From NCBI RefSeq assembly GCF_901827175.1, contig NZ_LR594662.1, forward strand, positions 1,550,001 to 1,614,000: DNA of 64,000 bases. The letters are read 5' to 3'. This document shows, piece by piece, positions 9,347-18,484 of the stretch. Made by a program: the position numbers and the translations under genes. How positions within the stretch are numbered: the stretch's first letter is position 1; every line of letters starts with the position of its first letter. The notes under the pieces were generated by a model. It had not been told where the DNA came from and did no database searches. It was given only the letters and a program-made list of their open reading frames with translations. The stretch comes from Variovorax sp. RA8 (GTDB lineage Bacteria; Pseudomonadota; Gammaproteobacteria; Burkholderiales; Burkholderiaceae_C).

Positions 9347-10342
9347 TCAGTCGAGGGTGATACTTAGGCCTTTAACCGACTCGGCCCATGCCTTGTCCTG
9401 CTGCGCAAGGAACTGGCGGAATTGCTGAGGACTGCCTGTATCGGGCTGCATGCCGAGCTGCTCCATGCGATTGCGCAACGCAGGGTCGGCAAAGGCCTGC
9501 ACGGCCGCCTTGTTAAGCTTTTCCACAATGGCCGGTGGAAGGCCACGCGGTCCCAGGAGTCCGAACCATCCTTGCACGCCGAATGCCGGGTAGCCCGACT
9601 CGGCTACCGTGGGCACGTCCGGCAGCACGGAGACACGGCTCGGCCCGGTGATGGCGAGCACCTTGATGCGCTTGTTGGCATGGTAGGTCATGGTCGTCGC
9701 CAGCGAAGTCTCGAACGAGAGGTCGACATGGCTGGCGATCAGGTCCTGCATGGCAGGGGCCGCGCCTTTGTAGGGGACGTGAACCATGTCGACCTTGACT
9801 GCCTTGGCGAGGATCTCTGCAGTCAAGTGGGGGATTGAGCCGGGGCCCACGCTGGCATAAGTGACTTTTCCGGGGTTCGCCTTTGCGTACTTCACGAACT
9901 CCGAGAACGTGTTGAATGGCGTGGCCGGCCCCGCGATGACCGCGCCGGGGGTGTTCACCAGGTTGGTGATTGGCGTGAAGTCGCGAGAGGGGTCGAATGG
10001 CAGTTTACGACTCAGGTGCGGCCCAATGGACAGAGCGCTGACGGTAAGGACGCCCAATGTGTAGCCATCAGGGGCGGCGCGCGCGACGACCTGCGTGCCG
10101 ATGTTGCCCCCCGCGCCGGCGCGGTTGTCGACCACAACTGGCTGTCCGAGTGCGCTGCCCAGCCGTTGGGCCAGTTCGCGGGCTACGACGTCGGTGACAC
10201 CACCCGCCGGGAATGGCACGACCAAGGTGATCGGGCGGATCGGATACGTGTCCTGGGCAGTGGCGTTGCCGCTGACCCCGCAGGCCAACGTTGTCAGTGC
10301 AGCGATGCCACTGAGCCAAAAGCTTCGCTTGGTGAGCTTCAT
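9347..10342 (-). CDS. Bug/TctC family substrate-binding protein
   Basis: This is a periplasmic Bug-family protein, 331 aa. The start at 10342 has GGAGAC upstream. A signal peptide (KRSFWLSGIAALTTLACGV) is followed by YPIRPITLVVPFPAGGVTDV and DNRAGAGGNIGTQVV. It lies between an aldehyde dehydrogenase gene and an oxidoreductase gene in one operon. The ligand is unknown, presumably a carboxylate feeding the same pathway. Confidence 0.9.
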   Translation of the reverse strand: MKLTKRSFWLSGIAALTTLACGVSGNATAQDTYPIRPITLVVPFPAGGVTDVVARELAQRLGSALGQPVVVDNRAGAGGNIGTQVVARAAPDGYTLGVLTVSALSIGPHLSRKLPFDPSRDFTPITNLVNTPGAVIAGPATPFNTFSEFVKYAKANPGKVTYASVGPGSIPHLTAEILAKAVKVDMVHVPYKGAAPAMQDLIASHVDLSFETSLATTMTYHANKRIKVLAITGPSRVSVLPDVPTVAESGYPAFGVQGWFGLLGPRGLPPAIVEKLNKAAVQAFADPALRNRMEQLGMQPDTGSPQQFRQFLAQQDKAWAESVKGLSITLD

Positions 10343-10375
10343 TTTTTGTCTCCTGGTTTTTAGTTCGAGGATCGT

Positions 10376-11812
10376 TCAGACCTGGCTGACGAACTTCGTG
10401 TTGAGGTAACTCTGGATGCCTTCAGCCCCGCCTTCGGATCCATGTCCGCTGTCCTTGATACCGCCAAAAGGAAGTTCGCAAACTATCATCTGGGCGTGGT
10501 TGATGCCGATCATTCCTGCCTCCAGCTCGTCGGCCACCCGCACTGCGGTCCGGGCGGATTCCGTGAAGGCATACGCTGCCAATCCGTACGGCAGGCGATT
10601 GGCCTCGGTGAGTGCTTCATCGATCGTGTCGAAGGGAACTACGACCGCAAGCGGTCCGAACGGCTCCTCGTGCATCACCTTGGCGGTTGCCGGCACGTCT
10701 GTCAGGATGGTCGGCTCCCAGAATAGGCCTGGTCGATCGACGCGCGCACCGCCAGTGCGCACCGTGGCGCCGCACTCGCGAGCGTCGGAAATAAGCGCGG
10801 CGATGGCGTCAATGCGCCGTTCGTTTGATACCGGCCCAACCTGAGTATCTGGCTCCAGGCCGTCGCCGATCTTCAACGCTCTGGTTTCCGCGACAAACTT
10901 GGCCAAGAAGGCTTCATACACCGGGCGCTGAACCAAGATGCGAGTAGGTGACAAGCAGATCTGTCCCGTTCCTCGGAACTTGTTTGCAGCCAGCAATTTG
11001 GCGGCAGAGTTGAGATCCGCATCAGCGAAAACCAGCACTGGGGCATGTCCACCCAGCTCCAGCGTGATGGGCTTAAGCGCATGGCCAGCTTGGGCCGCAA
11101 GCAGCCGTCCAACAGGCACCGAACCAGTAAAAGAGACTTTCCGGATCACGGGCGATTCGATCAGGTAACGCGAAATGACGTTGGGCTCGCCAAACACCAC
11201 ATTGAGCACCCCTTTCGGTAGGCCTGCGTCGTCAAGCGCGCGAGCAATCGCCAAGGCCGTCGCTGGACATTCTTCCCCTGGCTTGATGATCACGGAGCAG
11301 CCTGCTGCAAGTGCGGCGGCAATCTTGCGGCTCGGCGTGATGGCGGGAAAGTTCCAGGGTGCGAAAGCGGCGACGGGGCCGATAGGTTCCTTGTGCACAC
11401 GCTGGTGCACACCTGGCCGTCTTGACGGCACTGTGCGGCCGTAGACGCGTCGCCCTTCTTCCGCGAACCACTCGAAGTAGTCCGCTGAGCTGGCTAACTC
11501 GTAACGGGCTTCATGCAACGCTTTTCCCTGCTCCAAAGTCAGCAGCCTGGAAATGCTCTCCGCGCGGTCGCGCAGAAGTTCTGCTGCGCGACGCAGCACC
11601 TTTGCCCTGTCGTATGCAGGTGTTGTACGCCAAACCTTGAAGCCGCGATCTGCCGCTTGCAGAGCGCGGTCTAGATCTTCCTTGCGCGCGTGTGGCACAT
11701 GGCCGACGACGGAACCCGTTGCCGGGTTGGTCACCGCTGACGTTTCGCGGCCGGTGCCGTCGATCCACTCTCCATCGATGAATAGAAACAGCTCGTCGTA
11801 CGAAGCAGTCAT
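10376..11812 (-). CDS. NAD(P)-dependent succinate-semialdehyde dehydrogenase-like aldehyde dehydrogenase
   Basis: This is a 478-aa aldehyde dehydrogenase of the GabD/aldehyde dehydrogenase superfamily. Conserved residues are visible: PWNFPAITPSRKIAAAL, ELGGHAPVLVFADADL with the general base Glu, and GTGQICLSPTRI with the nucleophile Cys. It is the first gene of a minus-strand operon with a Bug protein and an oxidoreductase. A LysR gene starts 115 bases away in the opposite direction and is the likely regulator. Succinate semialdehyde is one candidate substrate; similar sequences also oxidise glutarate semialdehyde or glycolaldehyde-type compounds. Confidence 0.87.
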   Translation of the reverse strand: MTASYDELFLFIDGEWIDGTGRETSAVTNPATGSVVGHVPHARKEDLDRALQAADRGFKVWRTTPAYDRAKVLRRAAELLRDRAESISRLLTLEQGKALHEARYELASSADYFEWFAEEGRRVYGRTVPSRRPGVHQRVHKEPIGPVAAFAPWNFPAITPSRKIAAALAAGCSVIIKPGEECPATALAIARALDDAGLPKGVLNVVFGEPNVISRYLIESPVIRKVSFTGSVPVGRLLAAQAGHALKPITLELGGHAPVLVFADADLNSAAKLLAANKFRGTGQICLSPTRILVQRPVYEAFLAKFVAETRALKIGDGLEPDTQVGPVSNERRIDAIAALISDARECGATVRTGGARVDRPGLFWEPTILTDVPATAKVMHEEPFGPLAVVVPFDTIDEALTEANRLPYGLAAYAFTESARTAVRVADELEAGMIGINHAQMIVCELPFGGIKDSGHGSEGGAEGIQSYLNTKFVSQV

Positions 11813-11927
11813 TCCAGTCTCCTTTGCTTTGCTTGCTCAAATCCATTGAAGTTGACAGAATCGTAGAAGGGCTGGCCACTAGGAACAACTACTCGGCTCG
11901 CTAAACGTCTTTGCAAGGAACGCAAAT

Positions 11928-12902
11928 ATGAATCAGGCGCGCACCATGGAGAACCTCGAAGTTTTCGTCGATACCGTGCGGGCTGGCTCGTTCTCCGCTG
12001 TCGCACGTCGGAGAGGCGTGGCCGTGTCCTCAGTGGCACGACAGATCGACTCGCTCGAGGAGGAGCTGAAAGCAACGCTCTTCACGCGCTCGACACGCGC
12101 GTTGCGCCCGACAGATGCCGGAAATCTCCTGTTCTGCCGGGCGGTCAAAATCTTGAGCGACCTCGCAGATGCGCGCAGCGAAGTCATTTCGTTCGAAGCT
12201 GCGGTGGAGGGTGTCCTGCGCGTGAGCTGTTTACCGACGTTTGGTCGTCGATATGTTGTTCCGTGCCTCGCCCAGATGTTCGTGACATACCCTGGTCTGA
12301 GTATGGAGCTGGACCTGACCGAGCGTCTTGCCGACCCGACAACTGAGCGACTCGACTTGGCAATCCGTTTTGGCGATCTGCCCGACCGGGCGCTCATCAG
12401 CACTAAGCTTGCAGACCAAACCTATGTGGTTTGCGCTTCGCCTGGCTACGTGGCGACGCACGGATCCCCTCAATCTCTAGATGCGCTGGCAAGCCACCGC
12501 CTCATCGACAAGCGCCGTAGCCAGAGTCCCCTGGGATGGCGCGAAGTCTTGGGGAATGACCTCTTGCAGTACGGTCATTGTGTGTTCGAAGCCGACGACT
12601 TTGATGCCCAGCGCCAGGCCGCCGTCGCTGGAGCAGGCATCGTCCGCTTACCTGATTGGGTGGTTGGACACGACATAGGTCTAGGCGCTCTCGTTGTTCT
12701 ACATCCGGAAGGTCTGCCGGCAGCCAAGGTGACAGGCATCCACCTCGTCCGAGCGCTGCCCCGCCCCAGTGCTCGCCTAAAGGCGTTTGTGGACGCGCTG
12801 ACCGACTTCATCGGCAGACCGGCAAGTTGGCAACGCGCAATGAGAGGCGAGTCTTTCAGTCACACCAAAGCCGTATCGACCGAGCTCGCGGTTCAACCGT
12901 GA
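11928..12902 (+). CDS. LysR family transcriptional regulator
   Basis: This is a 324-aa LysR-type regulator. An N-terminal winged helix-turn-helix (NLEVFVDTVRAGSFSAVARR, then SSVARQIDSLEEEL) is followed by a periplasmic-binding-protein-like effector domain. ATG 11928 has AAGGAA at 11915-11920; ATG 11946 is an alternative. It is divergent from the aldehyde dehydrogenase-Bug-oxidoreductase operon, and the 115-base gap is the expected place for its operator. The effector is unknown, likely the operon's substrate or an intermediate. Confidence 0.9.
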   Translation: MNQARTMENLEVFVDTVRAGSFSAVARRRGVAVSSVARQIDSLEEELKATLFTRSTRALRPTDAGNLLFCRAVKILSDLADARSEVISFEAAVEGVLRVSCLPTFGRRYVVPCLAQMFVTYPGLSMELDLTERLADPTTERLDLAIRFGDLPDRALISTKLADQTYVVCASPGYVATHGSPQSLDALASHRLIDKRRSQSPLGWREVLGNDLLQYGHCVFEADDFDAQRQAAVAGAGIVRLPDWVVGHDIGLGALVVLHPEGLPAAKVTGIHLVRALPRPSARLKAFVDALTDFIGRPASWQRAMRGESFSHTKAVSTELAVQP

Positions 12903-13089
12903 ACCGCGAGATCGCCGCATGGGCGACCTGCAACCTGAAGGGCCACCCGCTTCTGCCACCCGAATGGGCGTCAGCTTTCCAGTGTTCGGTACAGCCGCTT
13001 TGGGTGGCCCATGCCGGCTGTACAGATTTCTTGAAAGCGGTCGCTCAAGCTCACGGCCAAGCGACTGCGAGCTGCCTGCAGTCACCACG

Positions 13090-13330
13090 CAGGAGGGGGC
13101 GCTGCGTACGCGCTCCTTGAGCTGGCGGATGTACTCCGCATCAAAGAGTTCCCAGGTCTCCAGTTCGCCGATGATCCGAAGCGGCTCCCGGCCACGGTAC
13201 GAGCGTGTGGGATTGCCCGGAAACTTCTTGTCGGTGACGTTGGGGTCATCCGAGCGGAAGCCCGCGGTGAGCAGGTCGCCACCAGGAGGTCCGCCCGCGT
13301 GCCGTGGAAGTAAGCGCCGGTGTAGGGCAG
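13090..13330 (-). pseudogene. arr: Remnant of NAD(+)-rifampin ADP-ribosyltransferase (arr)
   Basis: On the minus strand the segment reads YFHGTRADLLV, then after a one-base frame change GDLLTAGFRS. It jumps directly to DDPNVTDKKFPGNPTRSYRG and EPLRIIGELETWELF. These are the first and last conserved blocks of Arr. The middle block with the ATWGAELA-type motif (about 50-60 residues) is missing. The original stop is not evident and the frame runs on. The family match is clear from motif order; the gene cannot make a working enzyme. Confidence 0.75.
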
Positions 13331-13409
13331 CCTGCGGGTCGCTCCTCTGCAGAAAGAAAAAGCCGCGGAGTCTACTTGCGTCGATTTTTCACGTGACCCG
13401 TCATGAGTG

Positions 13410-13428
13410 AGGCCCCCCTTTTGGGCCT
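13410..13428. other. Hairpin AGGCCC/GGGCCT in non-coding region
   Basis: A perfect 6-bp stem surrounds a 7-base CCCTTTT loop. It is not followed by a T-run on the plus strand, so its role as a terminator is unproven. Confidence 0.3.
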
Positions 13429-13855
13429 GAGGTTTCTCGGTTGGTGTTGCATCAACCGGTTGAATCCGCAGCCGACTGCGGCCGGCGCCTTCGATAGCTT
13501 GGCATTTCTCTCCTTGCGGTAGCTCGCATTGGGCACAGCGGAGAACGCACGGTTGCTGTCCGAACAGGCAATATATTGCGGAAGCAGCAACGTGAGGAAC
13601 CAGGCTTTCACACCGGGTAGGGCAACCAGAAGCGCCCATCTCAGTGCACGGCGTATTCCCTATGTTGGGGATTACCCCAAGAAAGCTGCCTTGTGTGACC
13701 GGCATGATGCTTCATGTGTTCTGGCTGTTCAATTGGCTAGAAAGCACTAAAGTGCATGTCCGCGAGGGAGGAAAACACTCCGTGTCTTTGATCCTTGAGT
13801 GTGTTCGATGCCGGGGTGCTGCAACGCCCCCATAAAGCTTAAATCGGAGATACGT

Positions 13856-15574
13856 ATGACGCGAGAAAAGCATTCAAGCCGTTGGCTCGGCGCAGGTAGC
13901 CTTGTCGCCTGCTTGACGCTGCTTGCCGCATGCGGTGGCGGCGGCAGCGATGTCGTCATCCCGCCCGTCCCGGACAAGTCCTCGCTCGCACAGGCTTGCA
14001 CCGGCATGGCAGCTAAAACGGTCGCGGCGGGGCAGATCGGGCTGGCCAGCGGCAGTGCAACCGTTTCATCGGCCGTGCTCGTACCGGCTGTCACCACCTC
14101 GCCTGCTTTCGCCGAATATTGCAAGGTGCAGGGCTCGATCGCTCCCCTCACGGCGGGTGCTGATCCGATTCGCTTTCAACTCAACTTGCCGACCGCCTGG
14201 AATGGAAAGGCCGTCATGGTGGGCGGCGGTGGGTTCAACGGCACACTCATCGACGCTGTCGCCGCGCTTCGCGACGCAGCGCCGGGCCAAGCGCAGCCGA
14301 TCACCCAGGGCTTCGCGACCTTCGGCACCGACTCCGGTCACGACGGCACGACTTACGGAGTGACCGACCCCGCCAAGTTCGCGTTGAACGACGAGATGTT
14401 CCTGAATTTCGCGCACCAGTCATACAAGAAGGTCAAGGACGTCGCGCACGCGCTGATGCAGCAGTATTACCTGCGCACGCCGTCCAAACAGTACTTCTAC
14501 GGAGGGTCCGAGGGTGGGCGCGAGGGCCTCACGATGGCGCAGCGCTACCCGCAGGACTTCGATGGCATCGTGTCGGTCGTGCCGGTGATCCACTGGACGG
14601 GACTCTTCAACGGCTTCATCAATTACCAGTTGCCACAGTTCTCCGGCGGCGCGATCAACGCCAGCAAGGTGCGCGTGCTCGCCAACTACGTGAACACCGC
14701 ATGCGACGCACTCGACAACAGCGCGGACGGCGTGGTGAGCAACTACCTCGCTTGCCCGTCGCGCGTCGACCTGCAGACGCTACGCTGCCCTGACGGTGCG
14801 GACACGGGCGACACCTGCCTTTCCGACGCGCAGCTGCTCGTGCTCAAGGCATCGTACGGACCGACCGTGATGCCTTTCCCTCTTGCCAACGGGCTCACTA
14901 CCTACCCCGGCCGCCTGTACGGCGGCGAGATCCAGCTCGGCGGCGAAGGCATCGGACGCTGGGTGACGACGGGCAAAGTGCCTAACCTGCCACCCACTGC
15001 GACAGATGCTCGCGGTGTGATCTACGGCAGCAGCTACGCCCGCTACGTGATCGCGAAGAACGCCGCCTTCGACATCCGCACGTGGAACGCCTCGACCTTC
15101 CAGGCGCGCATCCAGCAGGTGTCGGCGCTGATGGACTCGACCAGTCCCGATCTCGCGGCCTTCCACGCACGAGGCGGCAAGCTCATCATCCGCGAGAACG
15201 CGGGTGACTGGGCGCAGAGCCCGGTGGCCGGCATCCAGTACTACCAGAGTGTCGTCGACAAGCTGACGCAGCCGGTAGTCGACGAGTTCGTGCGCCTCTA
15301 CGTGTCGCCCGCGTCGAATCACGGCGGTACGGCAGCAAGCCTCACGACAGGCACCGAAGTTCCCACCAGCCACGATTTGCTCACGACGCTCGACAACTGG
15401 GTGACGAGTGGCAGCGCGCCAGCCGATGCACTTGTGCAGGTACGCAACTCGCCCACTGCCCCATTCACCACCCTGGCGACGCGCCCCATGTGTCGCTATC
15501 CGAACTACCCGGCGTACGTGTCGGGCGACGTGACGAAGGCGGAGAGCTATCGTTGCGTTGCGTCGTTGCCGTGA
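13856..15574 (+). CDS. Tannase/feruloyl esterase family lipoprotein
   Basis: This is a 572-aa alpha/beta hydrolase of the tannase/feruloyl esterase family, which cleaves ester bonds of plant phenolics. ATG 13856 is chosen because CGGAGA lies 6 bases upstream and the signal peptide then starts correctly. The N-terminus is a lipoprotein signal (LTLLAACGG, lipidated Cys26), placing it on the outer or inner membrane facing the periplasm or outside. The nucleophile Ser218 is in YGGSEGGRE, a likely Asp is in the GGKLIIRENAGD region, and His489 is in SNHGG. The canonical cysteines next to Ser and His (CS-D-HC) are both absent. It fits the aromatic catabolism theme of the region. Confidence 0.8.
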   Translation: MTREKHSSRWLGAGSLVACLTLLAACGGGGSDVVIPPVPDKSSLAQACTGMAAKTVAAGQIGLASGSATVSSAVLVPAVTTSPAFAEYCKVQGSIAPLTAGADPIRFQLNLPTAWNGKAVMVGGGGFNGTLIDAVAALRDAAPGQAQPITQGFATFGTDSGHDGTTYGVTDPAKFALNDEMFLNFAHQSYKKVKDVAHALMQQYYLRTPSKQYFYGGSEGGREGLTMAQRYPQDFDGIVSVVPVIHWTGLFNGFINYQLPQFSGGAINASKVRVLANYVNTACDALDNSADGVVSNYLACPSRVDLQTLRCPDGADTGDTCLSDAQLLVLKASYGPTVMPFPLANGLTTYPGRLYGGEIQLGGEGIGRWVTTGKVPNLPPTATDARGVIYGSSYARYVIAKNAAFDIRTWNASTFQARIQQVSALMDSTSPDLAAFHARGGKLIIRENAGDWAQSPVAGIQYYQSVVDKLTQPVVDEFVRLYVSPASNHGGTAASLTTGTEVPTSHDLLTTLDNWVTSGSAPADALVQVRNSPTAPFTTLATRPMCRYPNYPAYVSGDVTKAESYRCVASLP

Positions 15575-15767
15575 ATCGACACGCTTCTGGCGCAATCACG
15601 TCTATGGCAGGCTCCCGAGGGGTGTAACTACAGCCGCCCACTGCGGCTAGGCTCTGCTATCGGAGGAAGGTGCGCGCGCTGAGGCCGGCCGTCCCTTACA
15701 CCGCGAGAACGCCGGGCGTTGAAGCTGCAGTGCGGCAAACCGACCATGATTGGCGTGCGCTATGGGC

Positions 15768-16181
15768 TCACGATGCTGCGAGCACGAGGTCATTGAGGCC
15801 CTTGAAGCGCTCGGTATTGCGGCGCTCCAGATGCGGCGTAACCGCGCCGGTCTGCACATCGACACGCATCAGGCCGTTCTTGTAGTCGGTCACCAGCAGT
15901 GTGTTTGCGTCCAGGAACTTCATTCCGTTCGGCTCGCCGTCGTATTCCGCAATCAGCGCCCACTCGCCGGCAGCGTCGATGCGGAAGATCCGGCCGAACG
16001 GAATGTCGCTCACGTAGAGATTGTCCGCATCGTCGAACACCGGACCCTCAAGGAAGGAATCGGTGATGGGTCCGCCGCGATTGGCATCGGACCACACGCT
16101 GTTCTCACGCCGTCGAAGCCGGTCCGGCATCCGGCTGAAGATTTCGAGCTCTTTGATCTGTGGGGCTTGCAGAAGGAACAT
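15768..16181 (-). pseudogene. Truncated SMP-30/gluconolactonase family protein
   Basis: Only the N-terminal half of an SMP-30/LRE beta-propeller lactonase is present: about 137 residues against about 300 in the family. ITDSFLEGPVFDDADNLYVS contains the early metal-binding Glu, and the sequence then runs through GEPNGMKF and FKGLNDLVL before stopping. The bases beyond the stop carry no continuation in any frame that I can see, so the 3' part was deleted. ATG 16181 has CGGAG upstream. It is the last member of the minus-strand cluster and lies 55 bases after the lactonase-like gene. Confidence 0.7.
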
Positions 16182-16236
16182 GGCGATCTCCGTGGCTGCC
16201 TTGGCCACCCGTTAGAGAAACTGCGCCGGCAGTCGA

Positions 16237-17124
16237 TCAGGCACCATCGAAGTCATACAACTGCGCCGGGTTGTCCACGAGGATGCGATCCACTACGGCG
16301 TCGGCGTCGCACCATGAACGCAGCACGTTCAGCAGATCCGCATCGTTGACCGTGCCTGCCGGTGCGGTCGTGTGAGGCCAGTCGCTCCCCCAAATCAAGC
16401 GCTCCGGCGCAGCCCTCGCCATCGCCTGGCCCAAGGCGTGCGCGTCGTCGTACCGCGGTGCACCAAAGCGAGATCGCATGTAGACGCCGGAGAGCTTGAC
16501 CCACGTGTTCCCGCGATCGAGCAAATTGCGTAGCGCGCCAAACGCCATGGCGGAAGGCCCTTCAGCCGGATCGATGAGCGCCATATGGTCGATGACCAGA
16601 GAGGTTGGCAGCCTCTCCAACATAGGCGCCAGCATCACCAACTGTTCAGGATGCACGAAGATCTGGATGTGCCATCCCAGGGGCGCCGCCTTCGATGCCA
16701 GCGTTCTCAGCATCTCCGGCGTGGTGATGCCCCACGCCTGCGGGGTGACGAAGTTGACCCGCAAGCCGCACACGCGCCGTGCGGCTAGATGACGCAGTTC
16801 AGCGTCCGTCACATCCTCATGGACGACCGCGACTCCACGCGCGCGAGCGCCGAGTTGATCCAGTGCGTCGAGCGTGCAGGTGTTGTCGGTGCCGTAGGTC
16901 GATGGATTGACCACCACCGCCCGTGTGGTGCCCAGCCGCGCCTGGAGCTTCCGGTAGGCCGCGACATCGGCATGCGGTGGCTGGCGCTTCCAGTGTGGCG
17001 AAGGTGCGAACTTCGGATCGAACACATGCATGTGGCTGTCGCAGGCATTGGCGGGCAATGCGCGCGAGGGCCGGTCGAGCCCGGCGGAATGCGGGACGGG
17101 ATCTGTGATCTCACCTTTGATCAT
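16237..17124 (-). CDS. LigI-like amidohydrolase (2-pyrone-4,6-dicarboxylate lactonase family)
   Basis: This is a 295-aa protein of the amidohydrolase_2 family, closest in pattern to LigI-type lactonases. ACDSHMHVFDPKFAPS holds the HxH of the first strand, IDHMA lies at about residue 180, and WGSDWPHTT near residue 248 carries the catalytic Asp. LigI opens 2-pyrone-4,6-dicarboxylate; relatives act on sugar lactones. It starts only 6 bases after the stop of a truncated Bug gene and lacks an obvious ribosome binding site, so expression may rely on coupling. The cluster's RraA-type aldolase makes an aromatic ring-cleavage or sugar-acid route plausible. Confidence 0.8.
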   Translation of the reverse strand: MIKGEITDPVPHSAGLDRPSRALPANACDSHMHVFDPKFAPSPHWKRQPPHADVAAYRKLQARLGTTRAVVVNPSTYGTDNTCTLDALDQLGARARGVAVVHEDVTDAELRHLAARRVCGLRVNFVTPQAWGITTPEMLRTLASKAAPLGWHIQIFVHPEQLVMLAPMLERLPTSLVIDHMALIDPAEGPSAMAFGALRNLLDRGNTWVKLSGVYMRSRFGAPRYDDAHALGQAMARAAPERLIWGSDWPHTTAPAGTVNDADLLNVLRSWCDADAVVDRILVDNPAQLYDFDGA

Positions 17125-17130
17125 GGGTGA

Positions 17131-17382
17131 TCAATCCGGCGCCTTCGCCACAAAGGTGGCACCGATCGTGCCGCTGGCGCCAGCGCGGTTGTCGACGATC
17201 ACGCTCGTGCCGAGCTTCGCGCCCATGCGCGCGGCGAGAACCCGTGCCAGGGCATCCGCCGAGCCGCCGGGCGCGTAGGGCACCACCATGGTGATGGGCC
17301 GATCGGGGTACGCTGCATGGACTGCAGTCCCTGCGAAGGCGCAGGAGGCCAGCAGGAGGTTGATCAGCGTCTTCATGGTCAT
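17131..17382 (-). pseudogene. N-terminal fragment of a Bug/TctC protein
   Basis: This 83-residue remnant carries a signal peptide (TLINLLLASCAFAGTAVHA), YPDRPITMVVPYAPGG and DNRAGASGTIGATFVAKAP, then stops where the family continues PDGYT. It therefore lacks over 70% of a normal roughly 325-aa protein. Starts at 17382 or 17376 are both possible. The break sits immediately before the LigI-like gene, so one deletion removed the rest of the Bug gene. It lies directly downstream of an intact Bug gene. Confidence 0.8.
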
Positions 17383-17423
17383 GTCTCTATGTCGGAAGGG
17401 AGATGCGTTGGACTGGGTCGTCA

Positions 17424-18422
17424 TCATTCGGTCTTCAGGTCCAAGGCTCGCGAGAGATCCCCGTACACCTGAGCTTCGTGCACCAGTTGCGCCTTGAAGG
17501 CATCGGCGCAAGTGTTCTGTGGCTCCATTCCCAGGGCCTGAAGCTTCTCCATGGTCGCCGGCGCGCGCACGAACTCGGTGGAGACTCGACGAAGTTGGGC
17601 GAGGACCTGAGGCGGCGTTCCTGCAGGCGACAGCAGGCCATACCAGGCGTCGGCCGCGTAGCCCTTGACTCCCGCCTCCTCGAAGGTCGGCACATTCGGC
17701 AGAAGGGACGAGCGCTTCGGAGCGGCCGTCGCCAATCCGGTCAGCTTGCCCGACTGCACCTGGGGCAGCACGGACCCGAGCGTTGCGAAAGAACTGTCGA
17801 CCTGCCCGCCGACCAGATCGGTGATGGCCTGGGCTGCCCCCTTGTACGGGATGTGGTTCATGGAGATATCGGTGATCTGCGCGAACCTCGCGCCTGCGAA
17901 ATGGCCGGAACTGCCGCTGCCGGGCGTGGCATAGGTGCGCTTGCCCGGCGCACTCTTGACCTCCTGCAGAAATGCGCCAAGCGTCTTGACTGGCATCGAC
18001 GGCCCGACGACCAGCACCGTTGGGCTCACCGCGAGCGAGCAGACGGGTTCGAACGATCGGACGGCATCGAACTTCACCCGCTTGCTGTAGAGCGCCGGAA
18101 TCATCGTGTGATTGGTCGCCGCCAGGAGCAATGTGTATCCGTCCGCCGGCGCCGCCGCGGCGGCTTCGGCCGCGAGGATCGTGTTCGCTCCCGGTTTGTT
18201 GTCCACGATGAAGGGCTGGCCCAGGGCGCGCGAGGCATAGTCCGCGAAGCTTCGCGCAACCACGTCGGTCGGTCCGCCTGCCGAGAAGCCCACGAGAATT
18301 CGCACCGGCTTGGTGGGCCAGGCGGTCTGAGCATGCGCCCCCGGTGGGGTCGCCAGGCAGAGCCCGGCGAGCCCCAAGGCAATTGTGGCTGTGCGCAGTC
18401 TCGTTGTCGGAAGGTTCTTCAT
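17424..18422 (-). CDS. Bug/TctC family substrate-binding protein
   Basis: This is a periplasmic Bug-family protein, 332 aa. The start at 18422 has AAGGAGAC upstream. A signal peptide ends near GAHAQ, followed by WPTKPVRILVGFSAGGPTDV and DNKPGANTILAAE. The ending is FKAQLVHEAQVYGDLSRALD. It is part of the IclR-associated operon, between a hydroxyacid dehydrogenase gene and a Bug fragment. It may share or complement the ligand range of the Bug protein at 20247. Confidence 0.9.
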   Translation of the reverse strand: MKNLPTTRLRTATIALGLAGLCLATPPGAHAQTAWPTKPVRILVGFSAGGPTDVVARSFADYASRALGQPFIVDNKPGANTILAAEAAAAAPADGYTLLLAATNHTMIPALYSKRVKFDAVRSFEPVCSLAVSPTVLVVGPSMPVKTLGAFLQEVKSAPGKRTYATPGSGSSGHFAGARFAQITDISMNHIPYKGAAQAITDLVGGQVDSSFATLGSVLPQVQSGKLTGLATAAPKRSSLLPNVPTFEEAGVKGYAADAWYGLLSPAGTPPQVLAQLRRVSTEFVRAPATMEKLQALGMEPQNTCADAFKAQLVHEAQVYGDLSRALDLKTE

Positions 18423-18484
18423 CTGTTTGTCTCCTTGTGGCTGGACGATGTCCAACGGTGGTCTTGGCCCAACTCTTGTGGGAA

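Larger units (their letters stand above)
12903..13855. other. 953-base stretch without an intact gene
   Basis: Between the LysR gene and the tannase-family gene no intact gene is seen. A degraded rifampin ADP-ribosyltransferase remnant occupies about 13090-13330 on the minus strand, and a 6-bp hairpin lies at 13410-13428. The remaining bases carry frames with odd composition and no recognisable family. This looks like a decaying region. Confidence 0.6.

Noticed and set aside
13372..13611. 79-codon minus-strand frame with a hydrophobic start
   Set aside because: It begins like a signal peptide but the rest is low in hydrophobic pattern, has no known motif, and lies in an evidently decaying stretch.
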